Source of the DNA: Gillisia sp. Hel_I_86 | Lineage (GTDB): Bacteria; Bacteroidota; Bacteroidia; Flavobacteriales; Flavobacteriaceae | Direction: 5' to 3' | Length of the DNA stretch: 64,000 nt | NCBI RefSeq assembly: GCF_007827275.1 | Contig: NZ_VISE01000001.1 | Location: 1,922,001 to 1,986,000, forward strand | Shown: in pieces, positions 44,541 through 54,358 of the stretch | How the letters are laid out: each line of letters starts with the position of its first letter | Position numbering within the stretch: the first letter of the stretch is position 1 | Notes under the pieces: generated by a model | Told to the model about the DNA's origin: nothing | The model's input: the letters and a program-made list of their open reading frames with translations, nothing else | Database searches by the model: none | Program-made: the position numbers and the translations under genes

Positions 44541-46408
44541 TATTTGTTAATTGTGAAAGGTTCTCCACTAAGTGGCTTTAAGTATTCATCTTCTAAACTG
44601 TGGGTGAGTATCCAAGTTTCCATATCTTTTCTAGAGATCGTGTTTTTAAGATATTTCTCTATCATTAAACCGGCAATTCTACCAGCATACCGGCCACCCC
44701 AATATCCATTTTCTACAAATACGGCAATGGCGATTTTAGGATTATCCACTGGTGCGAATGCAATAAATATAGAATGATCTGTGAGCTGCGTTCTCTTGCC
44801 GTTTATTTTCGTGTAATTCTCTGCAGTTCCAGTTTTTCCGGCTATTTCTATTCCCGGAATTTGTAAGGCAGATGCCGTTCCAACTTTGTATACTTGATGC
44901 ATTCCTTCAATCACCGGGATAAAATGCTCACTATCAATGGTGGTGAATTTTTTCTCGGTATAAGTTGGGTCAGATATTGGCTCCCCATCGATACTTTTTA
45001 AGATATGGGGCGTATAATACCAGCCTTTATTAGCAATAGTAGCGGTCATGTTTGCTAATTGGATAGGGGTCATTAAAACCTCTCCTTGACCAATCGCATT
45101 GGAGATGGTTGCAGTTGAAAACCACTTGTAGGTAGGATATTCGTATATTTTATTATAGTAATTGGCATTTGGAATTTTCCCCGATCTTCCCGCAGGTAAA
45201 TCGTAGCCCAAAAACTGCCCAAGACCAAAACTGTTTAAATGCTTCGCCCAAGCATCTACACCTTCTTGCGGAGTAGGATATTTTTCTATGATCCTTCTAT
45301 ATACATTTGCAAAATAGGCATTACAGGATTGTGCAATTCCTGGGATCATATCCAAAGGGCTCGCATGTGCATGGCAACCTAATTTTCGGCCTCTTCCATA
45401 TACGTAGCCTCGATTGCAAGAGAATTTATCATGAATATCTACAACCTCTTCTTGTAAACCTATAAGTGCGTTGATGGTTTTAAAAGGGGAGCCTGGGGGG
45501 TATTCTGCCAATAAGCCCCTATCGTAAAGGGGCCTTGCAATGGTATCATAATATAGTTTGGTAAAGTTTGCCGATCGTTGCCTGCCCATAAGGAGCGCAG
45601 GATCGTAACTTGGGGCTGTAATAAGTGAAAGAATTTCACCGGTTGCAGGTTCTATTGCTACGATTCCTCCACGTTTGTTCTCCATTAATTTTTCTCCATA
45701 AGCTTGCAAAACCGCATCTATAGAGATGGAAACATCTTTTCCTTTTTTTGGTAGGGTATCAAAAATCCCATCTTTAAAAGGGCCAATATCCCTATTGAAC
45801 CTATCCTTTTGTATATATTTTACGCCTTTTATACCTCGCAACAATTCTTCATATTGACCTTCCACCCCTTGTTTTCCGATTAGATCCCCGGAAATATAAT
45901 ATGGATTTTCTTCAATTATTTTATTGTTTACTTCAGCAATATACCCTAAAACATTAGAACCATTTTGGGTTTGATAGTCTCGTAAAGATCTCTTCTGAAT
46001 ATAAAAACCCGGATACTTCCGCATTTTCTCCTGAAGGTAGGCATACTCAGATTTTGTGAGCTGAGGTACAATAATAGAGGGAAGCCTGGGGGAATAAATT
46101 TTTGCCTTATCCAATTTTTTAGCCAGTTCCTCCGGGGTGAGTTTTAAGATGCTGCAAAATTCCGCAGTGTCAAATGCCTTCACGTTTCTTGGAATTGCCA
46201 TCACATCATAGGAAGGCTGGTTGGAAACCAGCAACTCTCCGTTCCTATCGAAAATATAGCCGCGCTGCGGATAATTATAAACCACCTTTATTGCATTGTC
46301 TTCGCTCAAACGGGCGAAAGATTCGTCCATTATCTGCAAATAGAACAAGCGGCCTATAAATATAAAACCGGTGGTAATAATTATAATGTACAACAGCAGC
46401 CTTCTCAT
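44540..46408 (-). CDS. mrdA: penicillin-binding protein 2
   Basis: This 622-residue protein has one N-terminal anchor (LLLYIIIITTGFIFIGRLFYL), a PBP dimer domain, and a transpeptidase with SxxK in PPGSPFKTINAL, SxN in AQSCNAYFANVY and KTG in IAGKTGTAENYT. It cross-links murein during elongation with RodA. It overlaps mreD by four bases. Confidence 0.95.
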   Translation of the reverse strand: MRRLLLYIIIITTGFIFIGRLFYLQIMDESFARLSEDNAIKVVYNYPQRGYIFDRNGELLVSNQPSYDVMAIPRNVKAFDTAEFCSILKLTPEELAKKLDKAKIYSPRLPSIIVPQLTKSEYAYLQEKMRKYPGFYIQKRSLRDYQTQNGSNVLGYIAEVNNKIIEENPYYISGDLIGKQGVEGQYEELLRGIKGVKYIQKDRFNRDIGPFKDGIFDTLPKKGKDVSISIDAVLQAYGEKLMENKRGGIVAIEPATGEILSLITAPSYDPALLMGRQRSANFTKLYYDTIARPLYDRGLLAEYPPGSPFKTINALIGLQEEVVDIHDKFSCNRGYVYGRGRKLGCHAHASPLDMIPGIAQSCNAYFANVYRRIIEKYPTPQEGVDAWAKHLNSFGLGQFLGYDLPAGRSGKIPNANYYNKIYEYPTYKWFSTATISNAIGQGEVLMTPIQLANMTATIANKGWYYTPHILKSIDGEPISDPTYTEKKFTTIDSEHFIPVIEGMHQVYKVGTASALQIPGIEIAGKTGTAENYTKINGKRTQLTDHSIFIAFAPVDNPKIAIAVFVENGYWGGRYAGRIAGLMIEKYLKNTISRKDMETWILTHSLEDEYLKPLSGEPFTINK

Positions 46409-46911
46409 CGTCTTTTCGGTTTAAATAATGTCAAACTAATTAAGACTAAAAGTATAGTGAAAATACTCGTAAAAAATGTCTTTTTCAAAATTAAATATAC
46501 ATGGGAAAAACCGAACATTTCCAAAATAAAAAGCAATAGGTTGTGAAGTACCACCACAAGGATAATATAACTCAGCCTTGCTCCATATGGGGTGTTCGAT
46601 AATTTTACTGTTTGGTAATCGTAACTTATTCCGAAGGAAAATCGGAGTATTACAGGTCTAATATAGGCTATAAAAACACTCGCGGCGGCATGTATTCCCC
46701 CGCTGTCCTCAAAAGTATCTATACTTAGCCCTAATAAAAAAGCAATAAGCATAAACCAGCCTTGTGGCGTGTTAAAAGGATATAGAATTAAAAATAGGAT
46801 ATACAGATATGGGTTTATAAAACCCAAAAAGTTGATATTATTAAGGAGCAGGACTTGTAACAAAACCAAGACCACAAACCGGATGCTATTGGAGATAAGT
46901 GTATTAGTCAT
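46405..46911 (-). CDS. mreD: rod shape-determining protein MreD
   Basis: This 168-residue protein has five or six hydrophobic helices (FVVLVLLQVLLLNNINFLGF, then YILFLILYPFNTPQGW). GLSIDTFEDSGGIHAAASVF is the conserved MreD core. It lies between mreC (8-base overlap) and mrdA. Confidence 0.88.
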   Translation of the reverse strand: MTNTLISNSIRFVVLVLLQVLLLNNINFLGFINPYLYILFLILYPFNTPQGWFMLIAFLLGLSIDTFEDSGGIHAAASVFIAYIRPVILRFSFGISYDYQTVKLSNTPYGARLSYIILVVVLHNLLLFILEMFGFSHVYLILKKTFFTSIFTILLVLISLTLFKPKRR

Positions 46912-47725
46912 CTATTTCCTCCAGTTCCCTTATTTCTTTCCTATCCTTGTTCACAATAACATACACATGACCAATATTGGTCATATCATTAAATAATTGA
47001 ATGTCTATTGTGTAATAACTCCCATTTTCATCTAACTCAAAGCCTATAATATTGCCAATTGGAATACCGCGAGGAAAAATTAAAGATTTCCCGCCCGTTA
47101 TAATGGTGTCCCCTTTTTTAACAGGAGCCAATCTAGGCACATCTGTTAACTGGACTACATTGGGATCCTTGCCATTCCATACCAAAGAACCAAAATGGTT
47201 GGTCTTTTTAAGTTGTGCATTTATTTTGGAATCGCTGTTCAATATAGAAATCACCCTAGCGTAATTTTTAGTGGCATTATCTATTATCCCAACTATCCCT
47301 TGGCTGGTAACCACACCAGATTCCGGTAAAATATGGTCTTTTCTGCCCTTATCCAAGGTGATGTAATTATCTACTTTAGCATAGTTATTATTAATAACCC
47401 TAGCGGTCCTAAACTCATAAATCCCCTCGTAGACGGTAGAATCTATGAAAGTGTCATTGAACAAAGTATCTGGGACATTGGAAAGCTTGTTTCGTAACAA
47501 ATTATTCTCTTCCAGAAGGCGTTTGTTGTATTCTTCAAGATAAAAATAAGATTGAATGCTATTCGCTTTTTTATAGATCCCACCGGTAATGAAATTAGCA
47601 GAACTAATAAATTTGCTTTTATGGAATGAATGGGACTGAATCGTGAAAAATATAGATACGCCAAACAGCAACAGAAATAAGATGTTATTCTTATTGCGGA
47701 TAAGAAAATTGAATATCTGCTGCAT
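46904..47725 (-). CDS. mreC: rod shape-determining protein MreC
   Basis: This 273-residue bitopic protein has an N-terminal helix (ILFLLLFGVSIFFTIQ), a coiled coil (EEYNKRLLEENNLLRNKLSN) and a periplasmic beta domain with VTSQGIVGIIDNATKNYARV and ITGGKSLIFPRGIPIGNI. It bridges MreB to PBP2. Confidence 0.92.
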   Translation of the reverse strand: MQQIFNFLIRNKNNILFLLLFGVSIFFTIQSHSFHKSKFISSANFITGGIYKKANSIQSYFYLEEYNKRLLEENNLLRNKLSNVPDTLFNDTFIDSTVYEGIYEFRTARVINNNYAKVDNYITLDKGRKDHILPESGVVTSQGIVGIIDNATKNYARVISILNSDSKINAQLKKTNHFGSLVWNGKDPNVVQLTDVPRLAPVKKGDTIITGGKSLIFPRGIPIGNIIGFELDENGSYYTIDIQLFNDMTNIGHVYVIVNKDRKEIRELEEIDD

Positions 47726-47735
47726 GGGTTAAATC

Positions 47736-48764
47736 CTACTTTATCAATATTCCTTTGTAACGGGCAAGGTTTTTAAGGCATATTCCGGTTCCTCGAACAA
47801 CGGCTCTTAATGGGTCTTCTGCAATGTATACCGGGAGATCTGTTTTTAAGGATAAACGTTTGTCTAGGCCTCTTAGCATAGAACCTCCACCTGCAAGATA
47901 GATCCCGGTATTGTAAATATCGGCAGCTAATTCTGGGGGGGTTTGGGATAACGTTTCCATCACGGCATCTTCTATCCTTAAAATAGATTTATCCAATGCC
48001 TTCGCGATTTCTCTGTAAGATATTTGAACCTGTTTCGGTTTCCCAGTAAGTAAATCCCTACCCTGAACGCTCATTTCCTCTGGCGGAACTTCAAGATCTT
48101 CGGTAGCAGCACCTATTTGAATTTTTATTTTTTCAGCAGTACGCTCTCCAACATATAAGTTATGCTGGGTACGCATGTAATACACAATATCATTGGTAAA
48201 AACATCCCCTGCAATTTTCACAGACTTATCGCAAACAATTCCTCCAAGAGCAATCACGGCAATTTCTGTAGTACCACCTCCTATATCGACGATCATGTTT
48301 CCTTTTGGCTGCATGATGTCTATACCAATACCAATTGCTGCTGCCATTGGTTCGTGAATAAGATACACCTCTTTTCCATTAACCCGCTCTGCACTTTCTT
48401 TTACCGCTCTCATTTCTACTTCTGTAATTCCAGAAGGGATACAAATAACCATTCTTAAAGCTGGAGTAAACATTTTTTTCTTTAATGCAGGAATTTCCTT
48501 GATAAACATGCTTATCATTTTCTCACTGGCATCAAAATCTGCAATTACACCATCCTTTAAAGGCCGAATGGTTTTAATGTTCTCATGGGTTTTCCCTTGC
48601 ATCATCGCAGCTTCTTTCCCAACGGCGATAATTTTACCGGTGGTCCTGTCCCTGGCTACAATAGATGGACTATCTACTACTACTTTATCGTTGTGGATTA
48701 CCAATGTGTTGGCGGTTCCTAAATCTATTGCTATTTCTTCAATGAGAAAATCGAAAAATCCCAT
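47736..48764 (-). CDS. mreB: rod shape-determining protein MreB
   Basis: This 342-residue actin homologue has IDLGTANTLVIHNDKVVVD (phosphate 1), IVDIGGGTTEIAVIALGGIV (phosphate 2) and YLAGGGSMLRGLDKRL (adenosine motif). It forms membrane filaments that guide wall synthesis. It lies 34 bases downstream of purH; the linkage between them suggests one transcript. Confidence 0.96.
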   Translation of the reverse strand: MGFFDFLIEEIAIDLGTANTLVIHNDKVVVDSPSIVARDRTTGKIIAVGKEAAMMQGKTHENIKTIRPLKDGVIADFDASEKMISMFIKEIPALKKKMFTPALRMVICIPSGITEVEMRAVKESAERVNGKEVYLIHEPMAAAIGIGIDIMQPKGNMIVDIGGGTTEIAVIALGGIVCDKSVKIAGDVFTNDIVYYMRTQHNLYVGERTAEKIKIQIGAATEDLEVPPEEMSVQGRDLLTGKPKQVQISYREIAKALDKSILRIEDAVMETLSQTPPELAADIYNTGIYLAGGGSMLRGLDKRLSLKTDLPVYIAEDPLRAVVRGTGICLKNLARYKGILIK

Positions 48765-48798
48765 ATTTTTTTTTTGAGGTTAGGTAAATGTAATGAAA

Positions 48799-50325
48799 TT
48801 AATGTTTAAAATGGCGGGTACCAGTCATTACCATTGCCATGTTATGTTGGTTGCAATAATCTATGCTCAATTGATCTTTGATTGATCCTCCAGGCTGAAT
48901 CACTGCTGTAATTCCGGCTTTATCTGCAATCTCTACACAATCTGGAAATGGAAAAAATGCATCACTTGCCATCACCGCCCCATTAAGATCGAAATTAAAC
49001 GACTTTGCTTTTGCTATACTGTGTGTAAGCGCATCTACCCTGGAAGTTTGCCCAGTCCCACTAGCTAACAATTGTTTGTTTTTTGCTAAAACGATGGTGT
49101 TGGATTTGGTGTGTTTGCAAATTTTGGATGCAAAAATCAAATCCTTTAACTCGTTGGAAGTGGGTTTATTGTTTGTAGCATCCGTTAAATCGGCTTCAGA
49201 GTCTGTTTTAAAATCTTTATCTTGAACCAAAACCCCATTTAAACAAGTTCTCACTAGTTTTTGAGGCAGTTCCTGTTCTTTCTGAACAAGTATAATCCTG
49301 TTCTTCTTTCCTTTTAAAGCTTCAAGCGCTTCTGAAGAAAAAGAAGGAGCGATCACCACTTCACAAAACAACTTATGAATTTCTTCAGCAGTTGCCTTAT
49401 CAATTTCGGTATTGCTAATTAAAACCCCACCAAATGCTGAAACAGGATCTCCTGCTAGAGCATCTTTGTAAGCTTGTAAAATAGTATCTCTTTGTGCCAA
49501 TCCACAGGCATTGTTATGCTTTAAAACAGCAAAAGTTGGATCCTCGTTCTTGAATTCGTTCATTAAATTTACGGCTGCATCTACATCCAGCAAATTATTG
49601 TAAGAAAGTTCCTTTCCGTGCAACTGATCGAAAATCGCTTCAAAATCCCCGAAAAATGTGCCTTTTTGATGTGGGTTCTCCCCATATCTCAACTCTTTTC
49701 CTTTATTGAAACTTTGTTTGAAGGTGCTGTCTTCAGAATTAAAGAAGTTGAAAATAGCAGTATCATAATGAGAAGAAACCTGAAAAGACTTTCCAGCGAA
49801 TTTCTTCCTGTCTTCCACGGAAGTAGTTCCGTTATTTTTGGATAAAAGCTCTAAAAATTCTGAATAATCGTCTACAGAAGAAACACAAAGCACATCTTTA
49901 AAGTTTTTGGCCGCCGCACGTATCAGGGAAATCCCCCCAATATCGATCTTTTCAATAATAGCTGCTTCCGATGCTCCCGAAGCTACGGTTTTTTCAAAAG
50001 GATAAAGGTCTACAATCACAATGTCCAACTGCGGAATGTCATACTCCTTCATCTCTGCAACATCACTTTCATTATCCTGTCTGTTAAGGATTCCGCCAAA
50101 GACTTTAGGGTGCAAAGTTTTAACCCGGCCCCCTAAAATTGAAGGATAAGAAGTTAGATCTTCTACAGGAATAACAGCGATTCCAAGATCTTTAATGAAT
50201 TTTTCGGTGCCACCAGTAGAATAAATAGTGATTCCCAGTTCATCCATTTTTTGAACTATGGGTGCTAAACCATCTTTACTGAATACCGAAATTAAAGCAG
50301 ATTTCGCCGTTTTTAAGTTGCTCAT
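48799..50325 (-). CDS. purH: bifunctional AICAR transformylase / IMP cyclohydrolase
   Basis: This 508-residue protein has an N-terminal MGS-like IMP cyclohydrolase (ITIYSTGGTEKFIKDLG, then TLHPKVFGGIL) and a C-terminal transformylase (ELSYNNLLDVDAAVNLM, VLKHNNACGLAQ, VIQPGGSIKDQ). It catalyses the last two steps of IMP synthesis. It is the first gene of the minus-strand block that continues with mreB. Confidence 0.96.
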   Translation of the reverse strand: MSNLKTAKSALISVFSKDGLAPIVQKMDELGITIYSTGGTEKFIKDLGIAVIPVEDLTSYPSILGGRVKTLHPKVFGGILNRQDNESDVAEMKEYDIPQLDIVIVDLYPFEKTVASGASEAAIIEKIDIGGISLIRAAAKNFKDVLCVSSVDDYSEFLELLSKNNGTTSVEDRKKFAGKSFQVSSHYDTAIFNFFNSEDSTFKQSFNKGKELRYGENPHQKGTFFGDFEAIFDQLHGKELSYNNLLDVDAAVNLMNEFKNEDPTFAVLKHNNACGLAQRDTILQAYKDALAGDPVSAFGGVLISNTEIDKATAEEIHKLFCEVVIAPSFSSEALEALKGKKNRIILVQKEQELPQKLVRTCLNGVLVQDKDFKTDSEADLTDATNNKPTSNELKDLIFASKICKHTKSNTIVLAKNKQLLASGTGQTSRVDALTHSIAKAKSFNFDLNGAVMASDAFFPFPDCVEIADKAGITAVIQPGGSIKDQLSIDYCNQHNMAMVMTGTRHFKH

Positions 50326-50347
50326 TGTGTTGTGTTTGTTAAGCTTG

Positions 50348-50355
50348 CAAAAGTA
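50348..50355 (-). promoter_or_regulatory. candidate -7 box for purH-mre operon
   Basis: On the minus strand TACTTTTG fits TAnnTTTG, about 23 nt before the purH ATG. No -33 TTG was identified. Confidence 0.4.
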
Positions 50356-50468
50356 ATTAAATCGCTAAGATTTCTAAAGTTCTTCGCTTTTATTTCTTAA
50401 AATAAATGTAACAAAATTATGCTGTGGACGTCTTATCTTTATTCTATGCAAAAACACCTGTTTTTTCT

Positions 50469-51722
50469 ATGCTTATATATGTAAGGTTATTAAAAGAAAG
50501 TTTCAATTTTGCAGTAAGTGCATTAAGAAACAATAAATTACGAACCTTTCTTTCGTTATTAGGAGTAACCATTGGTATCTTCTCCATAATTGCAGTATTG
50601 GCTGCGGTAGATTCCTTGCAAAGAGAAATAAAAGGAAATTTAAGTTCCCTGGATAACAGCACCATAATTGTAATGCGCTTTAAATTTGGCCCCTCAGATA
50701 TTCCAAGATGGAAAAGAGAACAATTTCCAGATGTTTCTTATGATGAATACCAATACTTGGAAAAAAGCCTTCCAGATGTAGAAGCTATGGATTATGCATT
50801 GAATGTTGGGAGGGAGATTATAAAATTTGAAGAAAAAACCGTCTCGCAAGTAGAAATTGGTGCGGTTACCCATAATTATTATCAAATTGAAGCGCTACAA
50901 CTTGCCCAAGGAAGGTTTTTTAACGAGGCAGAATCTGTAAGTGGAACGCATGTAATTATTTTGGGTCATGAGATTGCGCAGAATCTATTTGGAGAAAGTG
51001 ATCCTTTAGGGAAACAAATTAGAATGTATGGCCGACGGTTTACTGTAATAGGTGTACTTAAGAAAGAAGGAGCAGGATTGTTTGGGGGTTCTAAGGATAC
51101 TGCGGCTTTCCTACCTGTAAATGTAATTAGACGCATTTATGGGGATAATAATAAAGCTGCTTTCCCTCAAATTATTATAAAACCCGAGGAAGGGGTGGAC
51201 AATGCTGAATTTATCGCGGTGTTAACCCAAAAACTTCGTAATTATAGGGCTTTGAAGCCAGATGAGGTAAGTAACTTCTTTGTGAATCAGCTGCAAGGCT
51301 TTGCAGATCTTATAGATAATATTACGGGTCAACTAAATTTAATGGGGCTTGTTATAAGTGGATTCTCGCTATTGGTAGGAGGCTTCGGAATTGCAAACAT
51401 CATGTTTGTAAGTGTAAAGGAAAGAACAAATTTAATAGGAATCCAAAAATCCTTGGGGGCCAAGAATAGGTTTATCTTGTTTCAGTTTTTGTTCGAAGCA
51501 GTTATTTTAGCGATAATTGGTGGGTTAATTGGATTATTTCTGGTTTGGATAGTCTCGCTCATAGCTTCCCAATTCACCGGGGACTTCGAATTTGTACTCT
51601 CTCCATGGAATATGTTCATAGGCACCATGGTATCTGCAATTATTGGATTGATTTCTGGGATAATACCTGCAATCGCAGCTTCCAAGCTGGATCCTGTGGA
51701 AGCGATTAGGACTGGGATATAG
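50469..51722 (+). CDS. MacB-like ABC transporter permease
   Basis: The start ATG at 50469 (MLIYVRLLKESFNFAVSALR) gives 417 residues. A first helix near SLLGVTIGIFSIIAVLAAV is followed by a MacB periplasmic core domain and a C-terminal FtsX domain with three helices (LVISGFSLLVGGFGIANIMF, ILAIIGGLIGLFLVWIVSL, then GLISGIIPAIAASKLDPVEA). No ATPase gene is adjacent. It probably exports peptides or lipids with a partner encoded elsewhere. Confidence 0.86.
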   Translation: MLIYVRLLKESFNFAVSALRNNKLRTFLSLLGVTIGIFSIIAVLAAVDSLQREIKGNLSSLDNSTIIVMRFKFGPSDIPRWKREQFPDVSYDEYQYLEKSLPDVEAMDYALNVGREIIKFEEKTVSQVEIGAVTHNYYQIEALQLAQGRFFNEAESVSGTHVIILGHEIAQNLFGESDPLGKQIRMYGRRFTVIGVLKKEGAGLFGGSKDTAAFLPVNVIRRIYGDNNKAAFPQIIIKPEEGVDNAEFIAVLTQKLRNYRALKPDEVSNFFVNQLQGFADLIDNITGQLNLMGLVISGFSLLVGGFGIANIMFVSVKERTNLIGIQKSLGAKNRFILFQFLFEAVILAIIGGLIGLFLVWIVSLIASQFTGDFEFVLSPWNMFIGTMVSAIIGLISGIIPAIAASKLDPVEAIRTGI

Positions 51723-52135
51723 TTTTTAATTCAAGGTTTAAAATTCAGAATTCAGAATTCCGGGTTTCGGATTCAGGATTTAAAATTCCGAGTTCAGGAT
51801 TCAAAATTGAATACTTCACAATAAACAATCATTGCCGTCCGGCAAAAGATATAAAACCGCTTTGCTGATAGATTTGAGACGTTAGACTTGATCTTAACTA
51901 ATTGAAAATGAATGTTATAATTTGTATTAATTTTTCAAAAAGAAAAAATATTTCTTTACTCCTATAGCAAGCTCCTTAATCTCAAAATCAGTGGAAATTC
52001 CCATTATTTATATCCTAACGGAAGTACTAAATTTTTTTACCGGACAACAATTATAAACAACAAAAAACAAAAAACAAAAAACAAACAATAAAACTTGAAC
52101 CTTAAATTCCGAATTTTGAATTCCGAACCTTGAAT
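51723..52135. other. AT-rich non-coding region with simple repeats
   Basis: About 410 bases hold no gene. It opens and closes with degenerate AATTC-type repeats (51740-51810 and 52095-52150) that are roughly inverted copies. An (AAAAAAC)n tract lies at 52060-52090. Confidence 0.6.
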
Positions 52136-52603
52136 TTAAAATTCTGAATCTAAAATTTTCGCGATTTCTTCGTTGATAAACTCCAAGAACAACTCGTCTT
52201 CTCTGGAAAATGGATCTGCGGTATGGGAATCTATATCTATTTGCCCAATATTTTCTCCATTTACGAATAAAGGCACAACGATCTCAGCTTTCACATACAT
52301 ACTGCAGGCAATATAGTTGTCCTGTGCTTTTACATCTGGCACTACAAAATTCTTGTTTGTAACGGCTACTTGTCCACAAATACCTTTTCCGAATGGAATA
52401 ATTATGTGATCTGTGGGTTCTCCAGCAAAGGCTCTTAATTTGAGCTCGTTCTTATTGCCATTTTTAAAATAGAAGCCTACCCAATCGTAGTAGGGAATAT
52501 TTTTCTCCAGTAATTCACAAACTGCTGTTAGTCTATGATCTATAGAAAGATTTTTGGATTCTATAATGGAAAGTACCTGAGGTTTTAATTTTTTAAAAGG
52601 CAT
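52136..52603 (-). CDS. GAF-domain protein, free-methionine-(R)-sulfoxide-reductase type
   Basis: This 155-residue protein is a single GAF domain: YDWVGFYFKNGNKNELKLRA, GKGICGQVAVTNKNFVVPDV, NYIACSMYVKAEIVVPLF, IGQIDIDSHTADPFSREDE. The two Cys of GICG and IAC match the catalytic positions of fRMsr (MsrC). The third, earlier Cys is absent, as in many homologues. It would reduce free Met-R-sulfoxide. Confidence 0.83.
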   Translation of the reverse strand: MPFKKLKPQVLSIIESKNLSIDHRLTAVCELLEKNIPYYDWVGFYFKNGNKNELKLRAFAGEPTDHIIIPFGKGICGQVAVTNKNFVVPDVKAQDNYIACSMYVKAEIVVPLFVNGENIGQIDIDSHTADPFSREDELFLEFINEEIAKILDSEF

Positions 52604-52664
52604 GATGCTGATTTTTGTTCAAAAGTATTAAAAAGTATTAGGATGCTCACGGTAGTATTTTCTA

Positions 52665-52672
52665 TAAATTTG
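52665..52672 (+). promoter_or_regulatory. candidate -7 box for xrtF
   Basis: TAAATTTG fits TAnnTTTG, 18 nt before the proposed TTG start of xrtF. No -33 element is obvious. Confidence 0.4.
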
Positions 52673-52690
52673 TTAAAATCAAGATTGTAA

Positions 52691-53248
52691 TTGTTTCAAT
52701 TATTTCGAAAATATAGATCGGTATTACAATTTATCCTTATTTTCATGGGGAGTTATTTTATATTCTCGATTTTATATAGTTGGTATCTCAGTGTTTCTGA
52801 AAACTCTAATTATTATCCCGATTTTTTCACTCATTTAGTGGCTTTGCAAAGCGAAGCAGTGATAGAATTCTTTGGATATTCTTCAAAAATAATGATACAT
52901 CCAAATGAACCGTCCCTGAAATTATATGTTAACAAAGTATTTCTTGCCAGAATTATAGAAGGTTGTAATTCTATAAGTATCATCATTTTATTTACTTCTT
53001 TCATACTTTCTTTTTTTGCCAAGTTTAAAGTAACTTTTCTCTTTATTTTTGCTGGAGCGGTACTTATTTATATCGCAAATATTTTAAGAATTGTTATTTT
53101 GGCTATAGGTATTTACGAATATCCACAATATACATCGTTCTTGCACACGATTGTTTTTCCGCTTATAATTTATGGAACGGTTTTTATTTTGTGGGTTTTT
53201 TGGGTTCGGTTGTTTTCTAAAAATATAGTAGATGAAAAAGCGGTTTAA
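52691..53248 (+). CDS. xrtF: exosortase family protein XrtF
   Basis: This 185-residue protein has about five membrane helices and the exosortase triad: Cys92 in IIEGCNSISI, Arg133 in IANILRIVILA, and His152 in SFLHTIVFP. The start is the TTG at 52691, directly after an in-frame stop. The first ATG (52745) would cut into the first helix. XrtF cleaves and anchors C-terminally tagged surface proteins in flavobacteria. It overlaps its partner gene by 17 bases. Confidence 0.92.
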   Translation: MFQLFRKYRSVLQFILIFMGSYFIFSILYSWYLSVSENSNYYPDFFTHLVALQSEAVIEFFGYSSKIMIHPNEPSLKLYVNKVFLARIIEGCNSISIIILFTSFILSFFAKFKVTFLFIFAGAVLIYIANILRIVILAIGIYEYPQYTSFLHTIVFPLIIYGTVFILWVFWVRLFSKNIVDEKAV

Positions 53249-53678
53249 GGTTCTATTGATTTCGTTTTTCGTGATCCTGCTAGCGCTGGTGCGCTATTTT
53301 GAAAATGAACTATTTTACGACCCGTTAATTAAATTTTACGAAGCAGACTACCTTCGCCACACTGTTCCAAATTTTGAAACCGGCAGGTTGTTTTTTAATG
53401 TCCTTTTAAGGTACGCACTCAATTCCACCCTATCGTTGGGAATACTTTATGTTACTTTTTTCGATAAAAACATATTTGAATTTTCGGTATACCTGTTTTC
53501 GATCTTCTTTGTAACATGGTTTTTGGCCTTTGTGTTTTTGATTTTTGAAATAGAAAACCAGCACTTTTTAGCACTTTTCTATGTCCGTAGGTTTTTGATC
53601 CATCCCATTTTGGTGCTTGTTCTTATGCCGGCTTTCTATTATTATAGGCGCAAGAATGCCCATAAATTCAAAAGTTAA
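53232..53678 (+). CDS. exosortase F system-associated membrane protein
   Basis: This 148-residue protein has four hydrophobic helices (VLLISFFVILLALVRYFE first). The pattern NELFYDPLIKFYEADYL, then ATLSLGILY-like NSTLSLGILYVTFFDK and FLIHPILVLVLMPAFYY matches the protein always found next to XrtF. Its role is unknown. The overlap with xrtF supports a fixed pair. Confidence 0.9.
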   Translation: MKKRFKVLLISFFVILLALVRYFENELFYDPLIKFYEADYLRHTVPNFETGRLFFNVLLRYALNSTLSLGILYVTFFDKNIFEFSVYLFSIFFVTWFLAFVFLIFEIENQHFLALFYVRRFLIHPILVLVLMPAFYYYRRKNAHKFKS

Positions 53679-53785
53679 TTCAACAAAATTGAAATTTTTT
53701 GGGTAGATTATGCGCTATATTTGTGTGGATTTAATTAGAAATTTCTTATGTAGAGGTTTCTATATTGTATTTAACAATTATTGTT

Positions 53786-53793
53786 TATATTTG
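53786..53793 (+). promoter_or_regulatory. candidate -7 box for the metal-efflux region
   Basis: TATATTTG (53786-53793) fits TAnnTTTG, with TTG at 53764-53767 about 18 bases upstream as a -33. The next ATG is at 53800, so the transcript would be nearly leaderless. A second TATATTTG is at 53716-53723. Confidence 0.4.
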
Positions 53794-53799
53794 CCTGTA

Positions 53800-54216
53800 A
53801 TGAAAAAGGGTATTCAAAAATTTTCTTCTTTGGTGCTAGCGCTTTTAGTGTTGGTGTCCACTTTTTCATTTACCATCGATAAACACTTTTGCGGGGGGGA
53901 TTTAGTTGCCTTTTCCGTTTTTGAACATACAGATGCTTGTGGGATGGCTATTCAAAACCCATCCTCGACAGACGATTGTAGTACACTTTCCACCAATTGC
54001 TGCATCGACTCACAATTAGTGTTGGACGGTCAGGACGATTTAAAGACCGCATTCCAAAATTCGAATGCCAGCAAGCAAATTTTTGCTGCGTCATTCATTT
54101 ACACTTACCTCAACCTTTTTGAAGGCTTGCAAGAAAATGTAATCCCTTTTCGTAATTACTCCCCTCCTGTATTGGTCTTGGATATTCAGCTTTTAGACCA
54201 GACTTTCCTTATTTGA
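53800..54216 (+). CDS. HYC_CC_PP-type secreted Cys-rich protein
   Basis: From the ATG at 53800 this is a 138-residue protein with a signal peptide (VLALLVLVSTFSFTIDKHF). Marks of the HYC_CC_PP family are KHFCGG (here HFC), paired Cys in STNCCIDSQ, and a late YSPP. The six Cys/His-rich positions suggest metal binding. It is first in the metal island, in front of the RND pump. Confidence 0.8.
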   Translation: MKKGIQKFSSLVLALLVLVSTFSFTIDKHFCGGDLVAFSVFEHTDACGMAIQNPSSTDDCSTLSTNCCIDSQLVLDGQDDLKTAFQNSNASKQIFAASFIYTYLNLFEGLQENVIPFRNYSPPVLVLDIQLLDQTFLI

Positions 54217-54358
54217 TTTTATGATTTTTGATTAGTAGCTCCACGTCTTAAGATTGCTGGGTCATTTCTTATCCCCCGTGGGAGTATTCTTTTGTGGATT
54301 TTTCAAATAAATAACTTAGAAAAATCTATAGTACAAATTATTAAAAATCAAATATATT

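Noticed and set aside
52058-52092. (AAAAAAC)n tract as a CRISPR-like or phase-variation repeat
   Set aside because: It is short, impure and between genes; no frame or promoter spacing depends on it visibly.
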